From the NCBI RefSeq assembly GCF_000620465.1, contig NZ_JIBE01000004.1:124001-188000 (forward strand): 64,000 bases of DNA, read 5' to 3'. Position 1 is the stretch's first letter. Each line of letters opens with the position of its first letter. The translations under genes were made by a program, and so were the position numbers. Source of the stretch: Ralstonia sp. UNC404CL21Col (GTDB lineage: Bacteria; Pseudomonadota; Gammaproteobacteria; Burkholderiales; Burkholderiaceae). This document shows positions 35,182 through 45,218 of the stretch, one piece after another. The notes under the pieces are model-generated. The model saw nothing but the letters and a program-made list of their open reading frames with translations, was not told the origin of the DNA and did not search any database.

Positions 35182-35534
35182 CGTCAATCTCCTTGGGCCG
35201 GATAGGGATCGGGCGCTGTGTGGCTTGCCTCACGCGCTACGCAGCGCTGGATTCATATACGGTGGCGATGCGTGATCGGATGCAGTCGGAACCGAGGAGA
35301 TATGTACGGGAGCAGAGACGAATCTCAACGCAGTTTCAACTCATCTTGGGGATAGCGCGTGCAGTCTAGGAGCGAGTAGCTTTCAGCGGTCAAGCTGCAC
35401 CTAGACGCGACTTGGCGCCAACACCAATATGTCGCGTAATTTGTGTTATGTAAAATGAAAGAACACCTCCGCGCAACGCTGTGGCGGCCTCCTTCGTCCT
35501 GCTCCTTCGGCTGCTCCTTCGGCAATCACACTCG
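35182..35534. other. Intergenic region between the haemoglobin operon and acetate kinase
   Basis: About 350 bp without a credible gene; short frames here lack starts and coding character. It should carry the promoter for the leftward haemoglobin operon and the end of the ackA operon. A perfect 12-bp tandem repeat lies at 35499-35522. Around 35430-35470 the sequence is AT-rich. No FNR-like site, riboswitch or clear terminator was seen. Confidence 0.5.
35499..35522. repeat. Perfect 12-bp tandem repeat
   Basis: CTGCTCCTTCGG occurs twice, head to tail, about 12 bp after the acetate kinase stop codon on the minus strand. It lies in non-coding DNA and is probably a simple slippage duplication. Confidence 0.8.
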
Positions 35535-36716
35535 TCACTGCAGCTTGCATCGAACTGCATGCCGTGCCGCCACCCACTCCTCATTCGTCGGCTCGACCGC
35601 CACGCGAACCCGGCTCGCTGAACTGGAAATGATTGCGGCATGGGCTTGGTTGGCCGCTTCATCCAGCTCGGCACCCAAGTAACCCAGTGCGCCGACAACG
35701 CGTTCGCGCAGTACCGCGTTGTGTTCGCCAATCCCAGCCGTGAACACCAGGAAATCCAGGCCGCCAAGTACCGCCACCAGTGCGCCGATCTCGCGGACGA
35801 TACGGCGCACGTAGAGCGCCAGCGCTGCCTGCGCGCGCGGGTGATCGGCTTCGTGCGAAATGAGTTCGCGCGGGTCGGAAGACAATCCTGACACGCCAAG
35901 CAGACCCGATTCGTGATACAGCACGTGTCCGACCTGTGCCGGGGAAAGATGCTCCGTCTCCATCATGTAAAGCACAGCACCCGGATCGAGCGAGCCACAT
36001 CGCGTGCCCATCATCAGGCCCTCGAGCGCTGAAAACCCCATCGTGGTGGCCACGCTCTTCAGCTCGTGCATTGCGCACAGGCTGGCGCCGCTGCCGAGGT
36101 GCGCGACGATGGTTCGCCCGCGGGCGATATCGCCGTGCCGTTCTGGCAAGGCGATCGACATGTACTCGTACGACAGCCCATGAAAGCCATAACGCCGCAG
36201 GCCGCGTTCCCATGCCGAGTAAGGCAACGGCAGCATTGTTTCGACCTGTGGCAGCGTGCGGTGGAACGCGGTATCGAAGCAGGCGACTTGCGGCACGTCA
36301 GGCAAGTCCGACAGAAGCGCCTCGATGGCTTCCAGTGCAAACGGTTGATGCAGCGGCGCCAGCGGAATATAGGTGCGCAGATCGGAAAGCACCTCGGCAT
36401 CCACGCATACCGGCGCAAAGTACTTGGCGCCGCCGTGCACCACCCGATGCGCCACGGCCATCAGCCGGCGGCCGTCCAGCCTTTGCTCGACACGTCGGCG
36501 AATGTGCACGAGCGCGGCGTGATACGGCTGTGCAGCGTCAAGCTCCACCGCCTGTGTCGGCGCGCCTGCCTCAGTTGCGGTGGGGTGTGCAGTGCCGATC
36601 CCCTCCACTTTTCCGTTCCACATGGGCACGCGCGGCAACGGGTCCAAGGTGGCATCGAACAACGCAAACTTGATGCTCGACGAGCCGCAGTTCAGTACGA
36701 CGATGCAATCGTTCAT
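35535..36716 (-). CDS. ackA: Acetate/butyrate-type kinase
   Basis: A 393-residue acetokinase that makes ATP and a short-chain acid from acyl phosphate and ADP. Family motifs are LNCGSSSIKFALFD at the N-terminus, the catalytic-region HRVVHGGAKYF, VACFDTAFHRTLP, RYGFHGLSYEYM, IVAHLGSGASLCA and FTAGIGEHNAVLRERV. ATG 36716 overlaps the previous stop by four bases. It ends the eight-gene phaC operon. With the acyltransferase just upstream it could form ATP from acetyl- or butyryl-CoA without respiration (inference). Confidence 0.93.
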   Translation of the reverse strand: MNDCIVVLNCGSSSIKFALFDATLDPLPRVPMWNGKVEGIGTAHPTATEAGAPTQAVELDAAQPYHAALVHIRRRVEQRLDGRRLMAVAHRVVHGGAKYFAPVCVDAEVLSDLRTYIPLAPLHQPFALEAIEALLSDLPDVPQVACFDTAFHRTLPQVETMLPLPYSAWERGLRRYGFHGLSYEYMSIALPERHGDIARGRTIVAHLGSGASLCAMHELKSVATTMGFSALEGLMMGTRCGSLDPGAVLYMMETEHLSPAQVGHVLYHESGLLGVSGLSSDPRELISHEADHPRAQAALALYVRRIVREIGALVAVLGGLDFLVFTAGIGEHNAVLRERVVGALGYLGAELDEAANQAHAAIISSSASRVRVAVEPTNEEWVAARHAVRCKLQ

Positions 36717-38158
36717 GGTGGTAAGTTGCGGTAGCGGTGGGCCAGCAATGTGGCAAGGGCGCACGACGCAATGCGCGATTCACGCGAGTCGGCACGGCTG
36801 GTCAACACAATGGGCACGCGGGCGCCGAGCACAATGCCCGCGCTGGCGGCCCCGCCCAGGTATTCCAACTGTTTGGCGAGCATGTTGCCGCTTTCGAGAT
36901 CGGGCACCACGAGCACATCGGCCTGCCCTGCCACTTCCGAGACGATGCCCTTGATGCGCGCGGCAGCGGCGGATACTGCGTTATCGAAGGCCAATGGCCC
37001 GTCCAGCACCCCACCCTCAATCTGGCCGCGGTCCGCCATCTTGCACAGCGCAGCCGCATCGAGCGTGGCCGGCATGCGTGGGTTCACCGTCTCCACCGCC
37101 GCAAGGATCGCCACCCGGGGGCGTTCCACGCCAATCGCATGAGCTAGATCGATGGCGTTGCGCACGATGTCCGCCTTCTGATCGAGGGTCGGCGTGATGT
37201 TGATCGCCGCATCCGTCACGATAAACGGGCGCGGGTACGCGGGCGACTGCATGAGGAAGCAATGGCTGATCCGGCGCTTCGTACGCAGCCCTGCCTCTTC
37301 GCGCACAACTGCCGCCATCAATTCATCGGTATGCAGGCTGCCTTTCATGAGCGCCTCTGCCCTGCCCTGCGTGACAAGCTCCACGGCGCGCGTGGCAGCG
37401 GCGCTGCTGTGGGGCACGTCTTCAATCTCGATGCCGCGGAGGTCCAGGCCGGCTTCGGCGGCTACGCGCATCAGCTTGGCATGCGGCGCGACGAGACAAG
37501 GCACGATCAGCCCTTCAGCGCGCGCGTCCATCACGGCCGACAGGCTCAGCACATCGCACGGATGAACGACAGCCATGTGAATCGCACCCATAGGCCGCAC
37601 ATGGTCGAGCAGCCGGTGGATACCGTCACTGCCGGTGGTGATGCGCACATCCGGCAGTGTGGTCCGCGGACGCTCGATCCGCTCGGTGGGCGCGATGACC
37701 TCCGCCTCGCCCGCGATGGCCACCGTGCCGCTGTCGTTCGTACACGTGCATGCCAGCTTGACCCGCTTTCTCTCTTCCTCCTTGCTGACCACCGTCACGC
37801 GGATGGTCAACGTGTCGCCCACGCGCACCGGCGCCAGGAATTGCAGCGTCTGCCCAAGGTAGATCGTTCCTGGGCCCGGCAAACGGGTCCCGAGCAAGGC
37901 GGAAATCAGCGCCCCGCCCAGCATGCCGTGGGCAATCACGCCATGAAAGCGCGTGGATGCGGCAAATTCGGGGTCCAGGTGCTGCGGGTTGACGTCCCCA
38001 GACAGCACGGCAAAGAGCTGGATATCTTCCGCCGTGAGGGTGCGCAGAATGGCCACGGTGTCGCCAACCGCAATTTCGTCAAAGGTGCGATTGCGCACCA
38101 CGCTGAGGTCGCTGCCCGGCAGGAGCGCCGGCGGCGCAGGCAGATGATCGGGGCTCAT
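36713..38158 (-). CDS. Bifunctional MaoC-like enoyl-CoA hydratase/phosphate acetyl- or butyryltransferase
   Basis: A 481-residue fusion. The first 165 residues form a MaoC hot-dog domain, with the hydratase motif SGDVNPQHLDPEFAAST containing the catalytic Asp and His, and FHGVIAHGMLGGALIS. Residues 175-481 form the Pta/Ptb domain, ending with GLLPLQ-like replaced motifs: VVPDLESGNMLAKQLEYLGG. MaoC hydratases supply (R)-3-hydroxyacyl-CoA for PHA synthesis, while the C-terminal half makes acyl phosphate for the next gene product. It lies 9 bp after the phasin and overlaps ackA by four bases. Confidence 0.9.
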   Translation of the reverse strand: MSPDHLPAPPALLPGSDLSVVRNRTFDEIAVGDTVAILRTLTAEDIQLFAVLSGDVNPQHLDPEFAASTRFHGVIAHGMLGGALISALLGTRLPGPGTIYLGQTLQFLAPVRVGDTLTIRVTVVSKEEERKRVKLACTCTNDSGTVAIAGEAEVIAPTERIERPRTTLPDVRITTGSDGIHRLLDHVRPMGAIHMAVVHPCDVLSLSAVMDARAEGLIVPCLVAPHAKLMRVAAEAGLDLRGIEIEDVPHSSAAATRAVELVTQGRAEALMKGSLHTDELMAAVVREEAGLRTKRRISHCFLMQSPAYPRPFIVTDAAINITPTLDQKADIVRNAIDLAHAIGVERPRVAILAAVETVNPRMPATLDAAALCKMADRGQIEGGVLDGPLAFDNAVSAAAARIKGIVSEVAGQADVLVVPDLESGNMLAKQLEYLGGAASAGIVLGARVPIVLTSRADSRESRIASCALATLLAHRYRNLPP

Positions 38159-38167
38159 GTGCGCTCG

Positions 38168-38680
38168 TCAGGAAGCTTTGCGGAGTTGTCCGTTGCCCTT
38201 GCCGGGGGCACGCAGAAGATTCGGGTTCGACGGCTCGCTTGCGAAGCGGACCATTGCATCGCTCGGCACGCCCCACGTCGACAGCATGCCCTGCAGCGCT
38301 GTGTGGATCGGCATGGCATTGCCGGCCGTGCTCAGGGCGCGAACGGAAGCCTGCTGCCATTCCAGCATGACGCGCTGGTAATCCGCCACGAAGCTCGACT
38401 GGTTCGAGATGGCGGTCTGCAGCACCCCTTGCAGCACATCCATGGCGCGCTGGCTGCCCTGCCAGAAAACGTTCGGCAGCAGTGCTGCAAACGCGTTCCA
38501 CTCCTCGACGTTTTGCAGGTCGGCGAGCGCAGATTCCGTGCGGGCCACGTCTGCGGCAAGCAGGTCGGCGCCGAGTTCATACCAGCGCTGTCGCGTTGCC
38601 TTGAGCAGACCCAACGTCTGCAGTCCGAATGCAATCTGCGCCTTTTGAAGCGCGAGAGGAACGTTGGCGGGTGTATCCAT
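38168..38680 (-). CDS. Phasin (PHA granule-associated protein)
   Basis: A 170-residue helical amphipathic protein without signal or membrane segments, starting MDTPANVPLALQKAQIAFGL. Regular helices such as VEEWNAFAALLPNVFWQGSQ and SNQSSFVADYQRVMLEWQQA fit the Phasin_2 family that coats PHB granules. AGGAG lies five bases before ATG 38680. It is the sixth gene of the phaC operon, 9 bp from each neighbour, which supports a granule function. It differs clearly from the phasin-like protein at 14622. Confidence 0.85.
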   Translation of the reverse strand: MDTPANVPLALQKAQIAFGLQTLGLLKATRQRWYELGADLLAADVARTESALADLQNVEEWNAFAALLPNVFWQGSQRAMDVLQGVLQTAISNQSSFVADYQRVMLEWQQASVRALSTAGNAMPIHTALQGMLSTWGVPSDAMVRFASEPSNPNLLRAPGKGNGQLRKAS

Positions 38681-38689
38681 GTTGGCTCC

Positions 38690-39841
38690 TTAAGCCATCT
38701 GGCTGATGGTTTGGCGAAAGCGTGTCAATGATGCGAGAAACAGCACGGTGCCGATGACGCAGATGGCCAGACACTGCGGCCACACGACGTCCAGCCCCGC
38801 CCCTCGATAGAGAATGGCCTGCGACGCCGATACAAAATGCGTGGTCGGCGCGGCGAGCATGATGTCTCGCACCACACCGGGCATGCTCTCGCGCGGTGTG
38901 GTGCCGCCGGAAAGCAACTGCAGCGGCAGCAGCACCAGAACCAGCAGCATGCCGAACTGCGGCATGGACCGCGCCACCGTCGCGAGAAAGATCCCCATGG
39001 ACGTCGTAGCAAACAGATGCAGCGTGGCCACCAGCATGAACAGCAGGATCGAGCCTTCGATCGGGACATGCAGCGCGCCTTGCACCACGAACACCAGCGC
39101 CACGAGCGCGGCGAGCACCACCACCAGCCCCATCGACCAGACCTTGGACACCATGATTTCGAACGGCGTGACAGGCATCACCAGCAGGTGCTCGATCGTG
39201 CCGTGCTCGCGTTCGCGGATCAGCGCCGCGCCCGTCAGGATGATCGACAGCATGGTCACGTTATTGATGATCTCCATCAACGAGCCGAACCACGTCTGCT
39301 CCAGGTTGGGGTTGAAGCGCGTGCGCAGCACCAGGTCGACCGGCGTGGCAGGCGCGGCGCGGTGGCGCTGCAGGAACGTGTTCACCTCGCCCGAGACGAT
39401 CTGCTGGATGTAGCCGTTGCCGGTGAAGGCCTGGCTCATACGCGTGGCGTCAATATTGAGTTGGATTGAGGGTGCGCGTCCGGCCAGCACGTCGCGCTGG
39501 AAATTGGGCGGGATGTCCAGGACGAACGTGTAGCGGCCGCTGTCCATGCCTGGGTCCACCTCCGTGAGCGGAATCAGCGCCGGCGTGCGGAAATGCGGCG
39601 GATAGAAGCTCGAGACAATGCGCGCCGACAACGGCGAGCTGTCTTCATCGACGATGGCGATCGAGGCATTGTGCAGGCTCTCTGGCATGGCGGTGGCGGC
39701 CACGTAGATCGACAGCGTGAAGGTGTAGACGATCAGCACGAGCATCATCGGGTCGCGCAGCAGGCTTCGCAATTCCTTGATGCCCAGCCGGAAAATGTTG
39801 CTCAGGCGGGCGGTGCGGCGATCGGTCTGAAGACTCGGCAT
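38690..39841 (-). CDS. ABC-2 type permease (YhhJ/YbhR-like)
   Basis: A 383-residue membrane protein of the ABC-2 export family. One membrane helix follows a short cytoplasmic N-terminus (LRSLLRDPMMLVLIVYTFTL), then a large external domain (about 50-170), then five helices carrying the family motif ALIREREHGTIEHLLVMPVTPFEIM near residue 220. Together with the ABC fusion protein upstream and the HlyD adaptor it should form the YhhJ-RbbA-YhiI-type exporter. It starts 12 bp after the ABC gene, with AGGAG ahead. Substrate unknown. Confidence 0.88.
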   Translation of the reverse strand: MPSLQTDRRTARLSNIFRLGIKELRSLLRDPMMLVLIVYTFTLSIYVAATAMPESLHNASIAIVDEDSSPLSARIVSSFYPPHFRTPALIPLTEVDPGMDSGRYTFVLDIPPNFQRDVLAGRAPSIQLNIDATRMSQAFTGNGYIQQIVSGEVNTFLQRHRAAPATPVDLVLRTRFNPNLEQTWFGSLMEIINNVTMLSIILTGAALIREREHGTIEHLLVMPVTPFEIMVSKVWSMGLVVVLAALVALVFVVQGALHVPIEGSILLFMLVATLHLFATTSMGIFLATVARSMPQFGMLLVLVLLPLQLLSGGTTPRESMPGVVRDIMLAAPTTHFVSASQAILYRGAGLDVVWPQCLAICVIGTVLFLASLTRFRQTISQMA

Positions 39842-39853
39842 GGTGTGACGCTC

Positions 39854-42637
39854 CTACCGATCCTGCTTGCGCAGCATCAGCAAGGTGGCGCCCAGGATGA
39901 ATGGCACCGCCGCCAGCAGCGGCCAGAAGGCGCTGCCCAGCGCGCCCACATCCAGCGCCTTGCTGAACACGCCGCGGCTGATCGTCAGGAAATGCGTGGC
40001 CGGATACACGCGCCCGATCACAGCGCCCGCCCCTTCCAGCGACGACACCGGATTGAGCAGTCCTGCAAACTGCACGCACGGAATGATCGTGCCGATCATG
40101 GTGACAAACATGGCCGCAATCTGGCTTTGCGTGAAGGTGGAGGCAAACAACCCGAAACCCGTCGAGCACGTCACGAAAATTAGCGCCCCCAGCGCGAGCG
40201 TCGCAAAGCTGCCCTTGATGGGCACACCGAACACCGTCACCGCCAGCAGCGCCAGCAAGAAGAAGTTCAGCATGGCGAGCACGATGTACGGCGCCTGCTT
40301 GCCGAGCACGAATTCCGCACGCGTGACCGGCGTCACGTAGAAATTGATGATGGAGCCCAGCTCCTTTTCTCGCACCACCGACAACGCCGCCAGCATGGCG
40401 GGAATCATCATCAGCAGCATTGGAATCACGGCGGGCACCATGGCAGGCAGGCTTTTCACGTCGGGGTTATAGCGATAGCGCGTTTCGATGCTGCTGGGCG
40501 CCGCCGGGCGCACGCCCAGCCGGTGCACGGCCGCATCTGCCAGCCAGAGCTGGTGGATGGCCTGCACGTAACCGCGCACGGTTTCCGCGCGGGTGGGCAT
40601 GGCGCCGTCCACCCAGGCACCGATCTGCACGGCCGTGCCTCGCTCCACGTCGCGCGCAAAGCCAGGCGGAATTTCGATTGCCAGCGACAGCTCGCCGTTG
40701 CGCATGCGGCGGTCCAACTCAGCGTAGTCGCGAATCGGGGGTTTTTCGATGAAATAACGGGAGCCGGCCAGGTTGAGCGTGTAGTCGTGTGAAAGCACGG
40801 TCTGGTCGCGGTCGAGCACGGCGTAGGTCAGGTTCTCCACATCGAGGCTGATGCCGTATCCGATGATGAACATCAGGATGGCCGTGCCCAGCAGCGCCAG
40901 CGTGGCGCGCACGCGGTCGCGGCGCAGTTCCAGGGCCTCACGCAGCGAGTAGCTCATCGCACGCGCCAGACTGAAGCGGCGCCCGGCCGACATGTCGGTA
41001 GGCGCACGGCTTGGCGCCGCGCGCTCCGGCAGCGGCGCGGCAACCTCGTCGGCACCCGCAGACGCTTCGGCCGCCTCCTGCAGATAAGCGATGAACGCTT
41101 GCTCCAGCGTCTCTGTACCCCGGGCACGCACCAGCGCGGCGGGCGCATCGCTCACCAGCACGCGGCCCGCATGCATGAGCGAGATGCGGTCGCATCGCTC
41201 GGCCTCGTTCATGAAATGCGTGGAGATGAAGATGGTCACGCGATCCCGCCGCGCGAGGTCGATCATCAGGCGCCAGAACATGTCGCGGGCGACCGGGTCC
41301 ACGCCGGAGGTCGGCTCGTCCAGGATCAGCAACTCGGGCTTGTGCACCATCGCCACGGCCAGTGAGAGGCGCTGCCGCATGCCCAGCGGCACGCTCTGGG
41401 GCAGGCTGTCGGCCGCCTCCTGCAGCCCGAAGCGGGTCAGCATCTCAGCCACACGCGACTGCACTTCCGGCTCGGGCACCTGGAACAGGCGCGCATGCAG
41501 GACAAGGTTCTGGCGCACCGTCAACTCGCCATACAGCGAGAACGCCTGCGACATGTAGCCCACGCGGCGGCGTGTGTCGATGTCCTTCGGGTCGACCGGA
41601 TGGCCGAACAGCCATGCCTGCCCTTCGCTGGCAGGCAGCAGGCCGGTGAGCATCTTCATGGTGGTCGATTTTCCGCAGCCGTTGGAGCCGAGAAAACCGA
41701 AGATCTCTCCACGACGGATGCGGAAGTCGACGTGATCGACGGCAACGAAGTCGCCGAAGCGCATGGCCAGGCCGCTCGCCTGCACAGCCACATCGTCTTC
41801 TGCACCGGCCACCAGGGGTGGCACCACCACGGCCTGATGGCCCTGCCGGCGCGTTGGCGGCAACAGCGCGATGAAGGCGGCCTCAAGCGAATCGGCACCG
41901 GCGCGGCTGCGCAGCTCGGCCGGCGTGCCGGTGGCGAGCACCTGCCCGGCGTCCATGGCGACAAGCCAGTCGAAGCGCTCGGCCTCTTCCATGTACGCGG
42001 TGGCCACGATCACGCTCATGCCGGGGCGTGCGACGCGAATACTGGCAATCAGGTCCCAGAACTGCCTGCGCGAAAGCGGGTCGACGCCCGTGGTCGGTTC
42101 ATCGAGGATCAGCAGATCCGGGTCGTGGATCAGCGCGCAGCACAACGCCAGCTTCTGTTTCATGCCGCCCGAGAGCTTGCCTGCAGGCCGTGAGAGAAAC
42201 GCCCGCAGGCCGGTGCTGGCCGTGAGTGCATCAATGCGGCGGCGGCGCTCCGCTGCATCGTGGCCGAACAGGCGCCCGAAGAACTGCAGGTTCTCTTCGA
42301 TCGACAACGTGGGATACAGGTTGCGCCCCAACCCTTGCGGCATGTAGGCGATGCGTGGGCCGACGGCGGCGCGCGCCCGGCGGTCGGCCATGTCGCTGCC
42401 CAGCACATGGACGGAGCCCTCCTGCAGGGCCCGGGCACCCGCCACCAGAGACAGCAGGCTGGACTTGCCAACGCCGTCCGGGCCGATCAACCCGACCATG
42501 CGGCCGGCGGGCAGGTCGAGCGTGACGCCATCCAGCGCGAGTGTCTTGCGGTAGCGCAGGCGCACGCCGGCCAGGCTGGCCACCGGCGCCGCCGGGCGCG
42601 CGTCAGGCGAGGCGCATGGGTCGGCAGAGGCGGTCAC
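39854..42637 (-). CDS. RbbA-like ABC transporter fusion (two ATPase domains plus ABC-2 permease)
   Basis: A fusion of about 927 residues. ATPase domain 1 (about 25-255) has Walker [13 protein letters not shown] and signature [11 protein letters not shown]. Domain 2 (about 290-520) has Walker [13 protein letters not shown] and a [17 protein letters not shown] signature with Walker [11 protein letters not shown]. The last 370 residues are an ABC-2 permease with one helix, an external domain and five helices. E. coli RbbA has the same order. GTG 42637 is chosen because it overlaps the adaptor stop by four bases with AAGG ahead; ATG 42670 is an alternative. Confidence 0.9.
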   Translation of the reverse strand: MTASADPCASPDARPAAPVASLAGVRLRYRKTLALDGVTLDLPAGRMVGLIGPDGVGKSSLLSLVAGARALQEGSVHVLGSDMADRRARAAVGPRIAYMPQGLGRNLYPTLSIEENLQFFGRLFGHDAAERRRRIDALTASTGLRAFLSRPAGKLSGGMKQKLALCCALIHDPDLLILDEPTTGVDPLSRRQFWDLIASIRVARPGMSVIVATAYMEEAERFDWLVAMDAGQVLATGTPAELRSRAGADSLEAAFIALLPPTRRQGHQAVVVPPLVAGAEDDVAVQASGLAMRFGDFVAVDHVDFRIRRGEIFGFLGSNGCGKSTTMKMLTGLLPASEGQAWLFGHPVDPKDIDTRRRVGYMSQAFSLYGELTVRQNLVLHARLFQVPEPEVQSRVAEMLTRFGLQEAADSLPQSVPLGMRQRLSLAVAMVHKPELLILDEPTSGVDPVARDMFWRLMIDLARRDRVTIFISTHFMNEAERCDRISLMHAGRVLVSDAPAALVRARGTETLEQAFIAYLQEAAEASAGADEVAAPLPERAAPSRAPTDMSAGRRFSLARAMSYSLREALELRRDRVRATLALLGTAILMFIIGYGISLDVENLTYAVLDRDQTVLSHDYTLNLAGSRYFIEKPPIRDYAELDRRMRNGELSLAIEIPPGFARDVERGTAVQIGAWVDGAMPTRAETVRGYVQAIHQLWLADAAVHRLGVRPAAPSSIETRYRYNPDVKSLPAMVPAVIPMLLMMIPAMLAALSVVREKELGSIINFYVTPVTRAEFVLGKQAPYIVLAMLNFFLLALLAVTVFGVPIKGSFATLALGALIFVTCSTGFGLFASTFTQSQIAAMFVTMIGTIIPCVQFAGLLNPVSSLEGAGAVIGRVYPATHFLTISRGVFSKALDVGALGSAFWPLLAAVPFILGATLLMLRKQDR

Positions 42638-43707
42638 TGCGGAACCTTGATCGCTAGGCTGGCCGGCCATTCGGCTTGCGCGTCGAGCTTGAGCCACGCC
42701 ACGCCGGGCAAGCCGGTCTTCACCAGCTTCAGGTGCTTGCGCAGCAGATCGCGATCGATCTGCGCCTTGACGCGGAACATCAGCTTCTGGCGCTCGCTGG
42801 CCGTTTCCACGGTCTTGGGCGTGAATTGCGCGGTGCTGGCGACAAACGACACGCGCGCCGGAATGACATATTGCGGCGCTGCGTCGAGCACGATACGCAC
42901 CTCGCTGCCCATGGCGATGCGGCCCGCGTCCGTCTCCGGCACGAAGAAAATCATGTAGACGTCGGACAGATCGACGAGATTGAGCAGCCGCCCGCCGCCG
43001 GCCAGGACCTCGCCGGGCTGGGCGATGCGGTATTGCACGCGGGCATCGCGCGGCGCCGTCAGGGCGCTGTCATCGATATCGGCCTTGATGCGCAGTACGG
43101 TGGCGTCTGCCGCCTTGACGGTGGCACCGGCGCCGGCCACCTGTGTACGCGCGGCCAATACGGCTGCCTGCGCCGCCTCGGCTTGCGCGCGGGCCGCCAC
43201 CAGCGCGGCCTTGGCGCTGCGCACGCGGGCGCGGTCGTCGTCCAGCTCCTGCATCGACGATGCCCCTTCGTGCGACAGCGTCTCGGAACGCGCCAGCCGG
43301 CGCTGCGCGGCGTCGAGGTCGCTCTCACGCAGAGCAATTTGCGCGAGAGCCGCTTGCCTATCGGCTTCTCGCACGGCCACCTGCGCCTGTGCGCTCGCCA
43401 CGGCAGAGACCGATTGCTGCTGCCGCGCCAGAGCCTCGTCGCGCTGCGCTTCCAGCGTCTGCACCTGCATGTGTGCAAGCGGCTGCCCTGCCGTCACGAA
43501 GTCGCCCTCGTCCACCAGGATGTCCTGCACGCGGCCGGGGAGCTTGGTTGCCACGTCGATTTCGGTGGCTTCGATGCGGCCGTTGCCGCTCACAAAGCCC
43601 TTGCCGGGCCCTTCTTGCCTTAAAGCCTTCCACGCGAACGCCGCTCCGGCTGCCACCAGGGCGGCCGCCAGCAGCGCAATCCATCGTTGTTGGGGAGTCG
43701 TCGTCAT
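42634..43707 (-). CDS. HlyD-family periplasmic adaptor (YhiI-like)
   Basis: A 357-residue membrane-fusion protein. A single membrane anchor ([18 protein letters not shown]) lies near residue 10, the lipoyl half-motifs in [19 protein letters not shown] and [19 protein letters not shown], and a long coiled-coil hairpin rich in Ala/Arg/Gln at about 95-205. It should connect the ABC exporter to the outer-membrane factor. ATG 43707 overlaps the outer-membrane factor stop by four bases. The longer open frame upstream has no start signal. Confidence 0.92.
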   Translation of the reverse strand: MTTTPQQRWIALLAAALVAAGAAFAWKALRQEGPGKGFVSGNGRIEATEIDVATKLPGRVQDILVDEGDFVTAGQPLAHMQVQTLEAQRDEALARQQQSVSAVASAQAQVAVREADRQAALAQIALRESDLDAAQRRLARSETLSHEGASSMQELDDDRARVRSAKAALVAARAQAEAAQAAVLAARTQVAGAGATVKAADATVLRIKADIDDSALTAPRDARVQYRIAQPGEVLAGGGRLLNLVDLSDVYMIFFVPETDAGRIAMGSEVRIVLDAAPQYVIPARVSFVASTAQFTPKTVETASERQKLMFRVKAQIDRDLLRKHLKLVKTGLPGVAWLKLDAQAEWPASLAIKVPQ

Positions 43708-45218
43708 GGTGTTGTTCGGCCCGATACGCGCGGGGCCGGCGTCAGGCTCAGAGGATGGGGTTGCGGATCGGTTGCGGATTCGACGGCCTGCGTGCCACCG
43801 CCCAGTGCCGCATACAGACCAACGCGGCTGGAGAGAAGCGCGCGACGCATTTGCACCAGTTGCTGCTGCGCGGCCAGCAGATCGCGCTGGGCGTCGAGCA
43901 CCTCCAGGAACGTCGATGCTCCCGCGTCGAAGCGCAGTTGCGACAGCCGCGCCCGTTCGGTCTGCGCGGCCAATGCGGCCTGTGCAATGTCGAGCTGTTC
44001 GGCCAGCCACCTGCGTGCCGACAGCGCGTCGGACACGTCGCGGAATGCGCCTTGTACGGTCTTTTCGTAGGCGGCCACGGCGAGGTCTCGGCGGGCTTCT
44101 GCCAGGTCGAGGTTGCTGCGCAGCTTCCCACCTTCAAACAGCGGCAGGCTGATGCTCGGCGCAAACACCCAGGCGCGTGTGCCGGGTGCGAACAGATTGC
44201 CCAGTTCGGGGCCGACGGTGCCGTAAGCGCCCGTCAGCGCGACGCGCGGAAAGAACGCCGCCCGTGCCGCGCCGATGCTGGCGTGCGCAGCCCGCAGCCG
44301 ATGCTCCGCAGCTGCAATGTCCGGGCGCTGCGTCAGCAGATCGGAAGGCAGACCGGCGCGCAGCTCGGCCAGCATGTGGCGCTCGTCAAGCGGCTCGGCA
44401 ACCGGTGGCAAGTCGATGGGCTTGCCGACAAGCACGGCCAAGCCGTGCGCTTGAACGTCGCGCGCCTGCCGTAGTTGCGTCAGCAGCGCCTGCGCCTGGG
44501 TCAGCAGGGTCTCGACCTGCGTTTGGTTCAACCGTGAAGTGGCCCCGACCGCCACCCGGCGCGAGAAGATGCGCAGTGTCTCGGTGCGGCTGTCTACGGT
44601 CTGCTGGGCCAGCGTGATCCGCTCGTCCAGTTCACGCAGGACCAGGTAGCTGTGGGCCACCTGTGCGATCAGCCCAAGCGCGACCGCGCGGCGCGCTGCG
44701 TCGGAAGCTACGTAGCTCTCCAGAGCGGCGTCGTTGAGGTTGCGCACGCGCCCCCAGAAATCGATCTCCCAGCTGGAGACACCCGCCCCAACCTGGTACT
44801 GGGTGACACGCATCGGCATGCCGAATGGGCTGACGTCTGCCGGAATGCTCAGGCGGCTGATGCCGGCCTGCGCGTCGAGGTGCGGAAAAGACTCCGAGCG
44901 CTGGATGCCAAACGCGGCACGCGCCTCTTCCACGCGCAGCACGGCAGTGCGCAAGTCACGGTTGTTCTCCAGCGCTTGGGCGATCAGGGCCTGCAGGCGC
45001 GTGTCCGTAAAGTACGCCTGCCAGCCCGTGGCGGCGGCCGACAGGCCGTCCGTGCCGTCGTCGGTGTCGTAGTGCTGGGCTACAGGCAACGCGGGCGCCT
45101 CGTAAGGCGGCGCCATCGAGATGCAAGCCGACAGGGCCAGCAATGCGGCGGCCGCCATCGCCGCCGTGCGCGTGCCTGCGTACCTGCCATCTTGCAGGCG
45201 TTGTTTCTCCACACGCAT
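43704..45218 (-). CDS. Outer-membrane efflux lipoprotein (NodT/OprM family)
   Basis: A 504-residue outer-membrane factor. The signal ends in a lipobox (ALLALSAC) near residue 32. NodT features are YEAPALPVAQHYD after the lipobox, SWEIDFWGRVRNLNDAALE near residue 140 and repeated coiled-coil segments such as LRVEEARAAFGIQRSESFP and LQLVQMRRALLSSRVGLY-like ends. It completes a tripartite exporter with the HlyD and ABC genes. GGAG seven bases before ATG 45218 lies inside the end of phaC. Confidence 0.93.
   Translation of the reverse strand: MRVEKQRLQDGRYAGTRTAAMAAAALLALSACISMAPPYEAPALPVAQHYDTDDGTDGLSAAATGWQAYFTDTRLQALIAQALENNRDLRTAVLRVEEARAAFGIQRSESFPHLDAQAGISRLSIPADVSPFGMPMRVTQYQVGAGVSSWEIDFWGRVRNLNDAALESYVASDAARRAVALGLIAQVAHSYLVLRELDERITLAQQTVDSRTETLRIFSRRVAVGATSRLNQTQVETLLTQAQALLTQLRQARDVQAHGLAVLVGKPIDLPPVAEPLDERHMLAELRAGLPSDLLTQRPDIAAAEHRLRAAHASIGAARAAFFPRVALTGAYGTVGPELGNLFAPGTRAWVFAPSISLPLFEGGKLRSNLDLAEARRDLAVAAYEKTVQGAFRDVSDALSARRWLAEQLDIAQAALAAQTERARLSQLRFDAGASTFLEVLDAQRDLLAAQQQLVQMRRALLSSRVGLYAALGGGTQAVESATDPQPHPLSLTPAPRVSGRTTP

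Noticed and set aside
35499-35522. Short tandem repeat considered as a CRISPR or regulatory repeat array
   Set aside because: Only two 12-bp units without spacers; simple slippage is sufficient.
41495-42193. 232-residue plus-strand frame within the ABC fusion
   Set aside because: Antisense shadow over Walker and signature motifs of the minus-strand gene.
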